Source of the DNA: Phallus indusiatus
Lineage: Eukaryota > Basidiomycota > Agaricomycetes > Phallales > Phallaceae
Assembly: GCA_027605045.1 (NCBI GenBank)
Contig: JAQFWX010000003.1
Coordinates: 1,984,001-2,048,000 of the forward strand
Direction of reading: 5' to 3'
DNA: 64,000 nucleotides
Below the pieces are notes generated by a model, which was not told where the DNA came from, did no database searches, and worked only from the letters and a program-made list of their open reading frames with translations. The position numbers and the translations under genes were made by a program. Shown in pieces: positions 1 to 11,651 of this stretch (the stretch's first letter is position 1; every line of letters begins with the position of its first letter).

Positions 1-256
1 TGGAACAGCCTCTCTTCAGACTTTCGGTCCTCCACCTTCTGAGACTGAGAACCAGTTATCCGCATTCGTTCAATCTGCCTGGGTTGCTTTCGCCCGAAAT
101 CCTTCTCAAGGGCCTATAAGTCTTGGGTGGCCACATTACAATCCGCAAACTAACACGCTTGCCATTCTCGGGGGCTCGTCTAATCCTACCGGTATTTCTT
201 TTACTAGTGGGGCTTCATACGATTCTGTCTGTGCGACATTTGAAGCTGCACTTTGA
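1..256 (+). CDS. Type-B carboxylesterase, 3' end only (CES-A)
   Basis: This is the last part of a secreted carboxylesterase/lipase whose body lies left of the window. Reading from base 2 gives an open frame ending in TGA at 254-256. It contains the family's C-terminal block ([17 protein letters not shown], then LGWP and LAILGGSSN). The same block closes the full-length paralogues at 5.3, 13.3, 17.9, 21.3 and 34.7 kb (minus), and it is closest to CES-B. Type-B carboxylesterases hydrolyse carboxylic esters with a Ser-Glu-His triad; that part is outside the window. This copy extends the tandem array past the left edge. The identity of the family is very likely; the substrate is unknown. Confidence 0.9.
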   Translation, partial: GTASLQTFGPPPSETENQLSAFVQSAWVAFARNPSQGPISLGWPHYNPQTNTLAILGGSSNPTGISFTSGASYDSVCATFEAAL

Positions 257-3231
257 TCCTTTGGGGAGTATTTTTATGACAAAGGTTTGTCTCGATGTTT
301 TGTTTTGTGTGCAGTAAATAATAAACGCAATCCTTAGCATCGAGAAACGAACCAATATTTTTCAGTGTATACTAGTATTTTTTTTGTATTCACACCAGTA
401 CATTAAGGTTCCATTGTTAGATGAATATAAAGGCTATAGCAAGCAAGTTGGCTGTTCTCAGGGTTTGAATCCCTTGCCAGTGTGTTGCTGCGATACTTTA
501 CAGAATTGACATCACCTCCTATCACGAAGAGTTCTAAATTGCCTTTGTTCGCGAGAAGGAATATCGGCATGGAAAACTATCGCAAGAGCCCGAAACGGGC
601 ATAGGGGTAATATGCGAAATTTGGTATATATTTTCTTTTAGGGAGAAAAGAATATGGATTATAATTGGGAGATAATTCGGGAACGGTGGGATCCGAATTC
701 TAATCGCTAATCATCACTGGCATACATCTTCTCACAATGTTCACATGTTTGTCGAAACATTGGTTTGCTTACGTCTCGAACTCCGAGTCGTTTCTTTCCT
801 TCTCCTGGATCCTACAATTTTCCCACATTCTCATTTATTTGCTGGACACGAAAAATGCTACGAAGAAACTTGGCAAGAGCAATTCGAATATTTCGAAAGG
901 GACAAACCATGGCAACTACTCTGTTCGGTATTGCCAGATGCAAGCCAAGCTGTCAAATGCGTTTTCTTTCCGCGACGAGATTCTTTCATTCAAGCGGTCT
1001 CCGACACCTAGTGGACGATGAAACAAAAGTAGTTTCCTCCGTTTCCCGTGGTCGATATACTAGAAAGGATTTCGCTGTCATATTTAGAGAGGGTCCAGGT
1101 AAAAGAATGGGAAGATTGTGGATACCCTCCTCGTTTCGTCTAATAAGTAGATCGCTAATGAAAACTAATTAAACGCACGCCGAAGTTTCATTTCCAATTC
1201 CATACGTGAGATCCATATTGTTTCTTTGATTGCCGTATTTTGACACAAGCAATGTCGGCTTTCAAAGCACTATATTAGATTAGTATCAACATTTGATAAT
1301 AACGTCTAAGAACAGCTTTTTCAGCAACAAACGAATACGTATCTATATATTACTATGGGAGCGCTTTCGCAAATCCGCCTAACCGGCTTGCTTTTCGAAG
1401 CCTCCTTTTTTAACAACTGAAAATAAAATGAACTTCATTGACATTACTGGAGTATTTTGATCTTAGTGCACGCGAGGGAGAATGAACAGCGGATAAGGGA
1501 AGGAAACCACTGCGGTGTAAATTCGAAGAGTAATATGTATTGTAAAAACGAAGGAATCTTTGAGAGAGAGGTTGGCGGCGTTGGTATCAGGCAATTATAC
1601 AGCTATACAAAACGATTTTCACTAGAACAATAGTGACTCCACAGACTTAAAGCCTTTTCAATCAAAACGCAAGAACGTTGTTATTCCGTTACTTTGAAGT
1701 TCAAAATGATGTGTTTATATATGAATATGAACAACTTAGGCGTTTTAGTTGTCGTACCGAAAGTGGAGTTTTGATCCAGGGTAAGATTGTGAGGAATGAA
1801 GGAACTTTGAAAAAAAAGAACAGCTTAGAGACAGTGGACGAATGGGGAAAATGGGAACGTATCCATGCTAGGCTGCTAAAATGAAATGGAAACTAAATAA
1901 TAATTGACGGAAAAAGCGTAGTGGGACTTGAAGAGTTGATGAGGGACTGTGTTGAATTTACTTTCCCCTTAAGGACAAATGACGGTCCATTGAAGATCCA
2001 GACCGCACTTGTTCCGCGTATGGATCATTCTAGTATCATCGGAAAGCTCGCAATTTATGATATGATGGTGGGATAAGTGTGGGAACACCAATGTTGAAAA
2101 TTAGACGATGTGGAACAAAAAAGTTGGAAGTGCGCACGTTTATTCAACGTTTGACAGTGAATGTTACACTGAGTCGTGATTTATTGGCTTTCATCAGGGC
2201 CACAGGCAATTCTCCTTGAAAGAATATCATTCCAAATGTCATTTGATCCTATGATAAATATAAATAGTATTTCCGGAAAATTGAACAGCTTCGATCAACT
2301 GATCTAGCAAATATATAATTTCAGTAACCTACATACATAGTTACATTTGTGCAAACTCACGTGCAATTCATGTATTATCTGAAACACCTATCTTTCGGAG
2401 CTATCATGTATAAAGGAAAAGCCCATCCAAAAGTATCCCAAAGGGTGAATAAAGAGCAATCCGTCGTCTAAATCGGGTGATATTAGATCATGCTTTTACG
2501 TTTAGCTTGTTTCGGAAATACTAGCGAAACATTACTTGGTCGCCTTTCCTACACAGAAAAAATCTTGCAGATTTCCTTTGAACGGAGGCGGCAGCAGAAG
2601 TAGCCTCCGTGTTATGCTAGTTGGAAATCTATGTAGAGTCTAGGCGAAATATAGTCGCACCTTATGTACTTCTCATGATTCACACGAATATCTCTAGCTC
2701 AATTAGCCTCGGGATTCTGAAGGAGATCTTCTCAATAAAGGGCTAAACATAAATCAAGCGCGCATTCCGACCGGTATGCAGTGCTAATATCACTTGCCTT
2801 CAGTTCTCCCCGTTGGTTCTTGCTTATACCGGAGCGTGGAGTCTTATGAGTGGTTAATAAGGTATGGATACGGGTACTGCGCACATGTGCGGAGCTTTAG
2901 CATCAAGTTGTCCCGACAAAGAGAAGTCCTGTCGTTTATTTGTTGGACACTAGTGCTGTTTTTTACTTTCTGGCACAATGTGGCATCAGGTACATTCTAA
3001 ATCAGAGGACGTTCCTTACCAATTCAAAAACTATTAGTGGAAATGTAGACAGGGGACTACAAAGACATGGAAGATTTCCAACACCATTTCTTTCGAGCCA
3101 ATCGGGTGTATCCATATATCCGACCGAGTAATCATGCATTGTTTAGTTTCATTCCAGAGTCAAGGGGAAGACTGGCGTGGAGACTTTGGATGGATTGTTT
3201 CAGCGTGATTCGCACTGAGTAAAAAAAACAC
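257..3231. other. Long intergenic stretch, no supported gene
   Basis: About 3 kb between CES-A and the CES-B promoter region. Several short overlapping open frames occur (for example three overlapping frames at 737-1172), but none shows a domain, a good intron pattern or similarity to another gene in the window. It is AT-rich and probably spacer from older duplications. Confidence 0.5.
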
Positions 3232-3287
3232 CACGGCGAATTCCGAGAAAGAATTCAATCTCAAAAAAATTCACCGCGTTACGTCAC
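3232..3287 (+). promoter_or_regulatory. Conserved upstream block of CES-B (CACGGCGAA ... TTACGTCAC)
   Basis: CACGGCGAA at 3232-3240 is followed by an A-rich spacer and TTACGTCAC at 3279-3287. The same pair in the same order lies upstream of CES-C (11216-11262) and CES-G (36864-36902, minus strand), with a weaker form before CES-D. It sits about 375 nt before the CES-B start. TTACGTCA resembles a CRE/ATF-type bZIP site, so shared regulation of the paralogues is a reasonable inference. Confidence 0.5.
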
Positions 3288-3582
3288 GCCGTCGTCCACC
3301 GTCCTGCCATTTGGCAAAGCAACTTCAAAGGAATACTTGACCACTGGATTTTGAGCTTGGGATCTTGAGATCTTAATACCTTATACATCGGAGGGCCAGG
3401 CTCCATTGCGATCAATACTCGCACTCAACGGATCATCTTAGTCCGACAACTTACTACAATGACAGTTTGCAAATGGATCCAACGTGAATAGGTAACGCGG
3501 TGCGCCATTATGATCATCCGGTCGCATACTTATCTGAAAAAAGCATTCTAGACTAGTTTGCAGAAGAACTGGGATGCAATGG

Positions 3583-3603
3583 ATATAAATTGAAGGTCGG
3601 ATG
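3583..3603 (+). promoter_or_regulatory. TATA-like core promoter of CES-B
   Basis: ATATAAATTGAAGGTCGGAT lies about 75 nt before the CES-B start. It matches the core promoters of CES-C (11554) and CES-D (16126), which read CATAAATTGACGGTCGGATG. Conservation across paralogues whose flanks have diverged suggests function. Confidence 0.5.
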
Positions 3604-3656
3604 GTACTCCGTTCATCCGTCATCTGAGCTTTCTCAACAAGAAGTCTCCTCTCAGA

Positions 3657-5599
3657 ATGAAAGCTTTTGGCTTGCTCGTCTCTCTCATATCTTTCGCCGC
3701 ACAAATCCGCACCTCAGTCTCTCAGAGTAATGGTCTAACCGTGCAAACTGCTCAAGGACCCGTTGTCGGTTCCTTTATTACACCCAATGTTCGCCAATTC
3801 TTGGGGATCCCTTACGCCTCCGTTGTTAGATGGCAACCTCCGCAGCCTCCATCTGTTCGTAATTCCACTTTTCAGGCAACACAATTCGGGGCTTCGTGTT
3901 TTCAAGACATCGGTGGAATAAATGGAGAATTCCTGATTCTGATAGGTCAAGGAAACCAAACTGTCACCGAGTCAGAACAATGCTTGAGCCTGAACATTTG
4001 GGCACCGGCACTCAACAGGACGCAAAATACCTCCGTCATGATATATATGTATGGAGGCGGTTATCAGTTCGGAACTGTGAGCGTCTTTTGTCAGGTTTCC
4101 AATTCATTTAGAGGCTGAGAGATCATCTTTATAGAGCAATACCAGTATCTACCAAGGCCAATTTCTTGTCAATAATAACGACGATGTGATATTGGTAACA
4201 ATCAATTATCGGACGAATATTTTTGGCTTTCCAGGTGCCCCTCAGCTAGTCAGCCAAACCCAGAGTCAAAACTTTGGTGCTTTGGACGCGAATGCAGCCA
4301 TACAATGGGTCTTCGATAATATCGCGTCTTTTGGAGGAGATCCGAATCGCATCACTATATTCGGGCAGAGCGCAGGTAGTGCATTAGCAGCCGCGTTCAC
4401 ATTTGCAAACACCAACGATACGAGAGTAAAAGGTAGGTGTTTCCACTACTGAGAAAAGGAATCATAACAGCCTAATTCTTCCTTACTCATGTTCAAAAGG
4501 AGTAATTCAACAATCTGGAAGGTAGACGACAAAATGTTCAAATATTTTTTTCAGGTAACTGACTTTTTTCCTCACAGTTTGGTAGGACTGCCTTCACCTG
4601 AATTTTTGTCGAATTTTGGTGGACCATTCGACCCCCAAGCCTGGAACGCAGCTGCGAGCGCTGTTGGTTGTGGAACCAGTAAGTTATTAAATATTCGTCA
4701 GCCTAACACTGCCTTATTAAATTTGTTTTAGATGGAGACGCCGCTCAATTTACTTGTATGCAAGGAACTTCAGCGAGCGCACTCAAGAGCGTAGTTACGG
4801 CAGCTATGCAAAATATAAGCGCTCCTACCTTTGTTGCCGTTCAAGATAGTAAGACTTAGCCATATAAGCGGAGCTAATCTAACTCTAGTGCACAGATATC
4901 ACCTTCTTCACAGATTTTGATGCTAGGTCTGCGGCGGGGAATTTTCTAAAAGTGCCTCTTATGGTCGGGAACGATAAAAATGAAGGCGATGTTTTTGTTG
5001 TAGCGGTAGAGACGGTTGACCCTGGCACTCCCTTTTTTACAAGTGAGATGATCACCTTGGTGAGATTCTTTTAGTCATTGTTCGAACCGTCGTTTTATTT
5101 ACATCCCCAGCTCGAATTTTCCTGTCCTGCGGGAAGTACGGCCTTTGACCGTGTGAAGGCGGGAGTACCTACGTACAGATACCGTTACGATGGTATGACT
5201 TTTAATCCTCCATGAGCAAAATTTACTGATAAAACCGCACCAGCCGTATTTCCTGACATTTCTAGCCGTCCCGATCTACGCGCATACCACTCCTCCGAAG
5301 TTCCCATCGTCTTTGGAACAGCCTCTCTCCAAACGTTTGGTCCTCCACCTTCTGTGGCCGAGAACCAGTTGTCCGCATTTGTTCAATCTGCATGGGTTGC
5401 TTTCGCTCGTAATCCTTCTCAAGGACCTATAAGCCTTGGATGGCCACAATATAATCCACTTACTAATACACTTGCCATCCTTGGAGGTTCGTCCAACGCG
5501 ACAGGTATCTCGTTTACGAATGGGGTTTTATATGATGTTCAGTGCCCGTTGGCTACGACTTCAGTCAATGCAATATTTGGTTTGGGAAGTATCTTGTGA
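3657..5599 (+). CDS. Secreted type-B carboxylesterase (CES-B), about 520 aa, 8 exons
   Basis: Ester hydrolase of the carboxylesterase/Candida rugosa-lipase type, with a signal peptide ([16 protein letters not shown]) and hence probably secreted. Exon 1 runs from 3657 to 4076 (exactly 140 codons) and exon 2 starts at 4135 after TATAG; later exons include one of about 25 nt around 4500. The sequence shows [12 protein letters not shown], the disulfide block [14 protein letters not shown], oxyanion-hole YGGGYQFG, the nucleophile elbow FGQSAGSAL (GxSxG), the acid residue in VGNDKNEG and the catalytic His in [12 protein letters not shown]. All triad residues are present, so the gene looks functional. 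It is the second member of a tandem array. The start is chosen because all paralogues begin at MK followed by a hydrophobic stretch, preceded by CAGA. The true substrate is unknown. Confidence 0.92.
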
Positions 5600-6022
5600 T
5601 TCTGGTTAACCCGATGCTTTGTGTTGCGTTCGGTAAATCATGACGCGATCATCAGCATTCGCAGACGAAACAGTAATGTATTCTAATGTCTTTGTGCATG
5701 CATCCGCGTCAATACATCGATATTTTATCTTCATTCTATTTAGTATGATGAAAACGATTATAATAATAATAATGCCATAATAGTGTCTCACGACTGTCCA
5801 GTCGCGGAACGTTGTGAACTTTCGTGGGACGCCCATTATTACCAAACTGTCACACTATTATAATTTGCTATTGAATTTATCGGACCATATCATCCCACAG
5901 TGCCACCGACGCTTGAAATCACTCACATATCAAACTCATCAAACTCGTTTCTCTTCCTCGCTCCTTTGTATAGAAATTCCTGAATCCTACCCAAGTATCA
6001 AACGAACCGGAATCAAGAGCAA
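5600..6022. other. Spacer between CES-B and the DUF6535 gene
   Basis: About 420 nt with an AT-rich stretch containing ATAATAATAATA near 5760. I see no gene or repeat in it. Confidence 0.5.
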
Positions 6023-9000
6023 ATGGAACTCAGGCTCGCCAAGGATCATAGCGACGGTCTTATAAATCCAAGCGACCCGAAAGAACCTGTCGTAGACCAT
6101 GGGGTCTCATCTAATGCTTATACATTGCCTTCAACATTCGCAGTGGACGACAAAGAAAGAGCGCGATCTGAAATCGTGGAGTCTGATCATGAGAAGGTAG
6201 TCAACGAAGAAGTACAGGCACTTCTTCATGAACTTCTAAGTGATTTCTTCGAACCTTTGAATGAACAATTGTTGCTTGCGCAAACGGGCTATGCAGAGAT
6301 TTGTCAGCGCTCGGTATATGCGCCGATCCGTCAACCTTTTGCCAAATTTGATTATTTTGTACCTTTCACCCGTTCGCAATTAAACTTTCAACCTTTTCTA
6401 TTATCTTTAGATTACATTCTAGCACCATTCCATATTCCCGGAAACTCACAAATCATGTATATAAAACTTCTCTCTAGCTTACAAAATACAACAAGAATGT
6501 TTCCCTCCTATTATTCCCTCTGAGCACACATCCGCTGATTCCCTTATCTTCCCTGTTCGCTCCTGAGGCGCACGTATGACAATTATCCCTTGTACTTACA
6601 CGTTTCCCAGAGCGTAACTCAGATCACACTGAAGAGATTCAGGCGTCGCGCAAGACACTTACTGGGTTAACGAAAAGCATATCATTAAAAACCTCTTGTG
6701 AATTTTCAGCATTTCTGTTTCCTTTCGTCGTCTTTATTAATGAGGTGCGATTTAAGCGAGCAATCGTTATGACTATGAGCAAAAATATCCACGGGATCAA
6801 CATGAAGAGGAGTTAGCTGATAATGCTCGTGTCTGGCTGGCATATCTCGATGAGACTGAGGTCTATGATCGCGAGAAGGTAGAAGGCTGGAAAGAGACTG
6901 TAGACGTTCTCCTTGTTTTCGTATGCTACTCCGAGAATTATTGGTGTAATCATCATCAGGGCTTAATTTATTTAGGCCGGCTTATTTTCGGGTGTTATAA
7001 CGACATTCCTTTCTCTAGCATCTCAGGGCCTCCAACAGAATTATACCCAAGTTTCTGCATCTTTACTTTCCCAGATCGCACAGGTTCAGTTTGCGCAATT
7101 CAGTGGCATCCCGATAACCAACCTCCCTAAGTTTACACTAACTCCCAACTCCCCATTTCAAGTTTCAACGAACGCGTTTCTCGTAAATGTATTATGGTTT
7201 ACAAGCTTGGCAATCAGTTTATCAACTGCTTTGATTGCCGTTCTGACCAAGCAGTGGTTGTACTATTACATGTCGGCCATTTCCGGAACGGCTCTCAATA
7301 AAGCACGAGTTAGACATTTCCGATTCCAAGGACTCAAACTATGGAAAGTTAATCTTATCATTGATCTTCTTCCGATTCTTCTACACCTTGCACTTGGCGT
7401 TTTCCTCGCCGGTGTTATCACTTTTCTTTTTCCATTGGATCTTCGGATTGCCTGGACCATCGTCGTTATTACTGGCGTTACCTATACTCTGTATTTTATC
7501 TCTGTGATACTACCCGTTCGGTACCCAGGTTGCCCCTACACGAGCTCATTGACAATATACGTAGGCATTATCTCCTGTTACTTCTCGGCCATCTTTCGCG
7601 GCTTTGGCTCAACGACAAAAGATAAATTTTGGCAGGGGGTCTTCAGCCTTCGGGTTTCATTGCAACAAAAGATCTCTTATCGGAAGGTTATTATATTCCA
7701 AAATAGAATACCATCCTCTGTTCATTTACTGGCACCTGTCCAATACCTTCTCAACCCGGTTGGTAAAACATGGCGCAGACTAGTCACCTGGATTAGCCAT
7801 ACGCACCAGCAATTTCGGCATTGTATATCCGCCAATGATTTCGACAACTGGAGGGAGGAAAATATAAATCAGGCTGTTAAAGAGAGTGCAGTCTCTCTTG
7901 ACTTCGAAGCTCTTGATTGGCTTTTCAGGGTCTCTTCTAACCCGAGTGTTCGTCGGATCGTCGCGCAGGGCATGTCTGTGCATCCAGTCCCTACACAAGA
8001 GTCTACACTGATTATGCTTCAACTGTTTTGGGGCTCCAATGCCGATAAATATAACCTAGATGATCTAATTTATGGTTTGTGCTTAGATCTGCAGTCAGGT
8101 ATCATTTACCACCGGGATCACCTCCAACAGCTCTCCGAGGACGACAGAAAAAAATGAAATTTCAGAGCTATTTCCGTATCGTCGGAAACATATGTAATGG
8201 AAACTACGTTCAAGTTATGAAGGATGCCCTCGATGATAACACACTCAAGTTTCCGCTGGCCATATGGCATCGTTTTCTGGAGGGTGCATCGAAGGATGCG
8301 ACATTGGTTGCGTATATCCTCACGCATGCTGAACTAAATCCATTTCATTGGGAACCTGATCCCTCAGTTATACCCACTAATGATGCGGGAATCGTATCCT
8401 TCGGTACTCCGGAACAGAGAAGGTGGATATTTGAATACCTTCTCCGCTGTTTTCACAGATGTGTTGACCCTGATTATACCCTCGGTGACATCAAACCAAT
8501 CGAAACACGCTATCTCCTTGTCGCCTCCGTCTACCGTAATCTCACATCAGACCAGACAATTATCATGGATGAAGAACAAAGAGCAAAGTCCTTGGAAAGC
8601 CCTCTTTCAGAAATTTTATCAATGGCTTCAAAATGAGAACGGGGATATTTTCCCAAAGCATTATCTCGGGTTTCACAAGGATATCTTGTCCGTAGATGCA
8701 TTCTGGAACGAAACTATGACAAATTGTGCTAGATGGAGTGCAGTCTTGTGCTTGAAGAAAATCGGAGATTTAATGGACGCTGACGATCGTTTTGTTTTTA
8801 CAGAATGCTTCGACCTCACTCCTATAATTCGATGGTGTTCTCAAGATCAAGCGGACGTCTCGGCTCCCATAATTTCACTGTTATTCATGCCACAAAATCG
8901 CACATCTCTGCTCACAGTTCTCTCCCATGATTCTGAAGCAAGACTCAAGTTCTCGAAATGTCTCAAAAATACCCGGCGCTATGAATATGAGTGGATCAAA

Positions 9001-9330
9001 GGAGACTACGTTTTCCCAAGCCTACTGACACTCTTCAAGTCTGCAGATCCAAAAACGCCATGGTTCTCCGATGATGACTCAATACTTGTACAAGCTTGGA
9101 TGCTCTTCGTGCTTCATTTCGACGCGAAAAAGTTACTTCTGACCATAAAATCGAAGCTCAACCAGCGACGTTTGGAACATCTTTATGCCGTTATGCTTGG
9201 GGAGGTGAAATCCGAAGAAGAAGCTATCGTATATCACAGCAACGATATAAACAACTCTTTCAGTCTTCAACGAGCGTATCAAAGTACCCCGACCGTTTAC
9301 ACGCATCTCTTGAAGAATTTAGACGAATAA
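6023..9330 (+). pseudogene. DUF6535-type membrane protein gene, with frame breaks
   Basis: A basidiomycete-specific membrane protein family of unknown function that I recognise as DUF6535. An N-terminal exon (MELRLAKDHSDG...) precedes the domain start near 6774 (DYEQKYPRDQ, then DNARVWLAYLDE and EGWKETVDVLLVF). After an intron ending near 6976 come AGLFSGVITTF, WFTSLAISLSTALIAVLTKQW and further membrane segments (LIIDLLPILLHLALGVFL). A long helical C-terminal part follows. That part changes frame twice: at 8149-8157, where A7 is followed at once by TGA, and near 8560-8610. Each side reads as plausible protein with matching character (FRIVGNICNG..., then FDLTPIIRWCSQDQ). Either the gene is broken, the A7 run is miscounted, or introns I could not resolve exist. 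The 3' end might extend to 9485 in another frame. Confidence 0.7.
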
Positions 9331-9673
9331 TAGGCACTAATACGTCTAAACGTGTGCCAATGCCAGCCGAAAATACTGCGTCTGTCAGTGAGGCGGGGGC
9401 AGTGCCATTAAGAAGAGAATATGACGGTGCCGAAGCATGTCGACATCGGGACGTTGGGGTCGAAGAGAGTGAGGTAATTTCTTGATAGTACTTACCAATT
9501 ATTTAATAATGAGCACACTCACAGAACGCCGTACTACCAGGATCCCATTCGATACCCAACCGAATTAAAAAAGCACTCGAGCGTGTTTGGCCAAAGTCAT
9601 CTGTCACAAACAACTAATTTATTAGTACACAGATGTACATAACTAAAAAAAAAGTAACCCCCTTGACATGTTT

Positions 9674-9760
9674 TTCATGATGTCTACGATCACGAAAAAG
9701 TGGAAGGATAAGGAGACTATAGATGTTTTCCTTGTTTAGCGTGGTATTCTCATAACGATA
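9674..9760 (+). pseudogene. Relict fragment of a second DUF6535 gene
   Basis: A short stretch reads DVYDHEKVEG, a break, then ETIDVFLV. This is the segment that in the intact neighbour (6849-6920) reads EVYDREKVEGWKETVDVLLVF. A few bases are missing in place of the Trp-Lys codons. No other exon of that copy is recognisable nearby, so it is a decayed duplicate just downstream of the main gene. Confidence 0.55.
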
Positions 9761-9954
9761 TCTAAACTCAAGTATTTGGATCCCAAATGTCAGAAGTAGT
9801 ACCAGTGGTCCTGGGTAGCTTCGAATGGTCTAGGATTATTGGACAATCTTGGGACACTTTCGTAAAAAGAGCACACTTCCTCAAACTTCGTGGCACTTGT
9901 GACCTCGCGCAATAGAAATAGAACTTTGAGTCCAAGTTGTCAATCCATAATAGT

Positions 9955-10110
9955 CTCATTGAGTGGAGTGGAGCGAACGCATGAATGATGCCTGGAAAAT
10001 CATTAAAATTCTTTCTATATTCATCGCAATATCAGTTCACGTCATTCAATGCTTCTTTCCGCTCGTTTCAATGTTAATTCAAGCGCACATGTGACGCGTT
10101 CATCTGAATC
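9955..10110 (+). repeat. Intergenic repeat, copy 1 (partner near 15080-15270)
   Basis: Shared blocks include GTGGAGCG, CTTCTTTC..CTCG, and TTCAAGCGCACATGTG versus TTCAAACGCACGTGTA, in the same order in both places. Divergence is high, so this is an old duplicate. It fits duplication of whole esterase units including their flanks. Confidence 0.4.
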
Positions 10111-10609
10111 AATATGAAAATTTGTGGTGAGAATAGAGTTTTATATTGGAGTAAGAATGCTGGTTAAACTATAGCTCAGATGGAATTTAATGTGCTTTGC
10201 AAAGATATTGTGATTCCTCGCCAAACTTCGGGGGCCTGCGAAGAAAAGAAACGGTTTAGAAAGGTTTCAGACATATGAGCTACCGAGCTGTTGAAATGAA
10301 GGATTAAATATCAAGCCATGAGGACGAGGACAATTAGAGAGTCTTGAAACATACATAGGGTTGGGCTTTAGGATTTTGCAGACTGTCTGGCACCCACACG
10401 GCCCGGACGTTACTCGCCTGCAAGATCTTTGTGTGTGAGTCATACAGATGAAGAAAGTCTAGGAAACCCCAAATGAAAAATCAAATGTTTTTGAATGCGC
10501 ATTCCAGAATCCATGACAAATTATTCTATGTCATTGAAGAACACGGGATAAAAAGGGAGGATTGGGAGGAACAAAAATGGAAACCGGTAAAGAATGTGAG
10601 TTTTAAGAA

Positions 10610-10815
10610 GTAAGTTTTCACCCCATTTTCGACGGGAATTTGAATCTTCCGAGTGATCTTTCCCCGTCGGTACATGGAGTTTGCGCACATACGTGATATA
10701 GACTTTGGTTGCACGTGCTGGTCGGCTGTTCCGGCTCGGAATGGTCGACGTCTTAGGACCGCGATACTCAGCAAAGGAGCTGTTTCAGGCCCTTCTATTC
10801 GCCACGATTCACTCA
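10610..10815 (+). repeat. Esterase-unit intergenic repeat, copy R1
   Basis: One of three diverged copies (also 14430-14670 and 18600-18830). Shared landmarks are GTTTTCACCCCATTTT, the GCGCACATACGTGATATAGAC block, a GCACGTG block and the distal CACGATTC(A/G)CTC. Each copy lies about 1.0-1.8 kb before an esterase start codon, which marks the boundaries of the ancestral tandem unit. Confidence 0.55.
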
Positions 10816-11215
10816 ATTGTCCTCAAGTGTTCCTTCTTGATGCGTTCTTTTTGAAGCCATCTTCCCAATGGCATTTCTTCGTATTAGTCCGTTCTTTCTT
10901 TCAACGCAATATTGAGTGCTGTCAGCCTATCCGCATTTCGTGGAAACAAAATTGAAAATTACAAGATATAGCGTGAGTTCCATAGGTTGTTTGTATAGTT
11001 TAAACAGCAAGGAAAAGGTCTTATATGAAACGATAACCGCTTTAGGCGACAGTTCTGCGCACTAGGCCAGGGGTGAGAGCGGAAATGGTGTAAAGATGAG
11101 AATGTATTTATAGCAATAATTATCAGATTATGATCATTGTGATGCAGTGACAAACTTCTGAGAGGGATTGAGACTTGCTTGAATCGAGGAACCCTGCTGG
11201 TGCAGGAAACGTCAT

Positions 11216-11262
11216 CACGGCGAATTCTGAAAAAAATCTCCGCGCGTTTAGCGTTACGTCAC
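11216..11262 (+). promoter_or_regulatory. Conserved upstream block of CES-C
   Basis: CACGGCGAATTC at 11216-11227 and TTACGTCAC at 11254-11262, about 400 nt before the CES-C start. The order and spacing match the CES-B and CES-G blocks. A bZIP-like site is the simplest reading; this is inference from motif shape. Confidence 0.5.
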
Positions 11263-11553
11263 ACCGACCATTTTGCTCTTCACCTTGGAAGAAATTGACG
11301 TTGAGTCTCAAAACACTCACCGAAAATGTAAGCGTTCATCTAGATTCAGATTGGAAATTATACTAATTATCGGATTATCTTTGACAGAACATCTTTTCGC
11401 ATAACTTGAAATTAGTGTGACATGGCCGCAATTGGTTTTCAATATTGCCCTCTTGTTTATCGAACACATGGTTCCATAATCGTTTTACGAACTTAATGGA
11501 AAAGGAAGCAATAAGTATACACGTGAAGAAAAAAAAAAACCAGGCGAGAAAGA

Positions 11554-11573
11554 CATAAATTGACGGTCGGATG
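11554..11573 (+). promoter_or_regulatory. TATA-like core promoter of CES-C
   Basis: CATAAATTGACGGTCGGATG, 98 nt before the start codon. It is identical over 20 nt to the CES-D element at 16126-16145. Confidence 0.55.
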
Positions 11574-11651
11574 CTCGTTTGTTTGACATTCACCCCTCGT
11601 CTCAACTTTCTCTCTGCGACACGCCTGCATTTCTTGTTCGCCGCGTCCAGA

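Noticed and set aside
737..1172. Three overlapping open frames that might be a small gene
   Set aside because: All three frames are open over the same bases with no family feature or splice pattern. This is chance in an AT-rich spacer.
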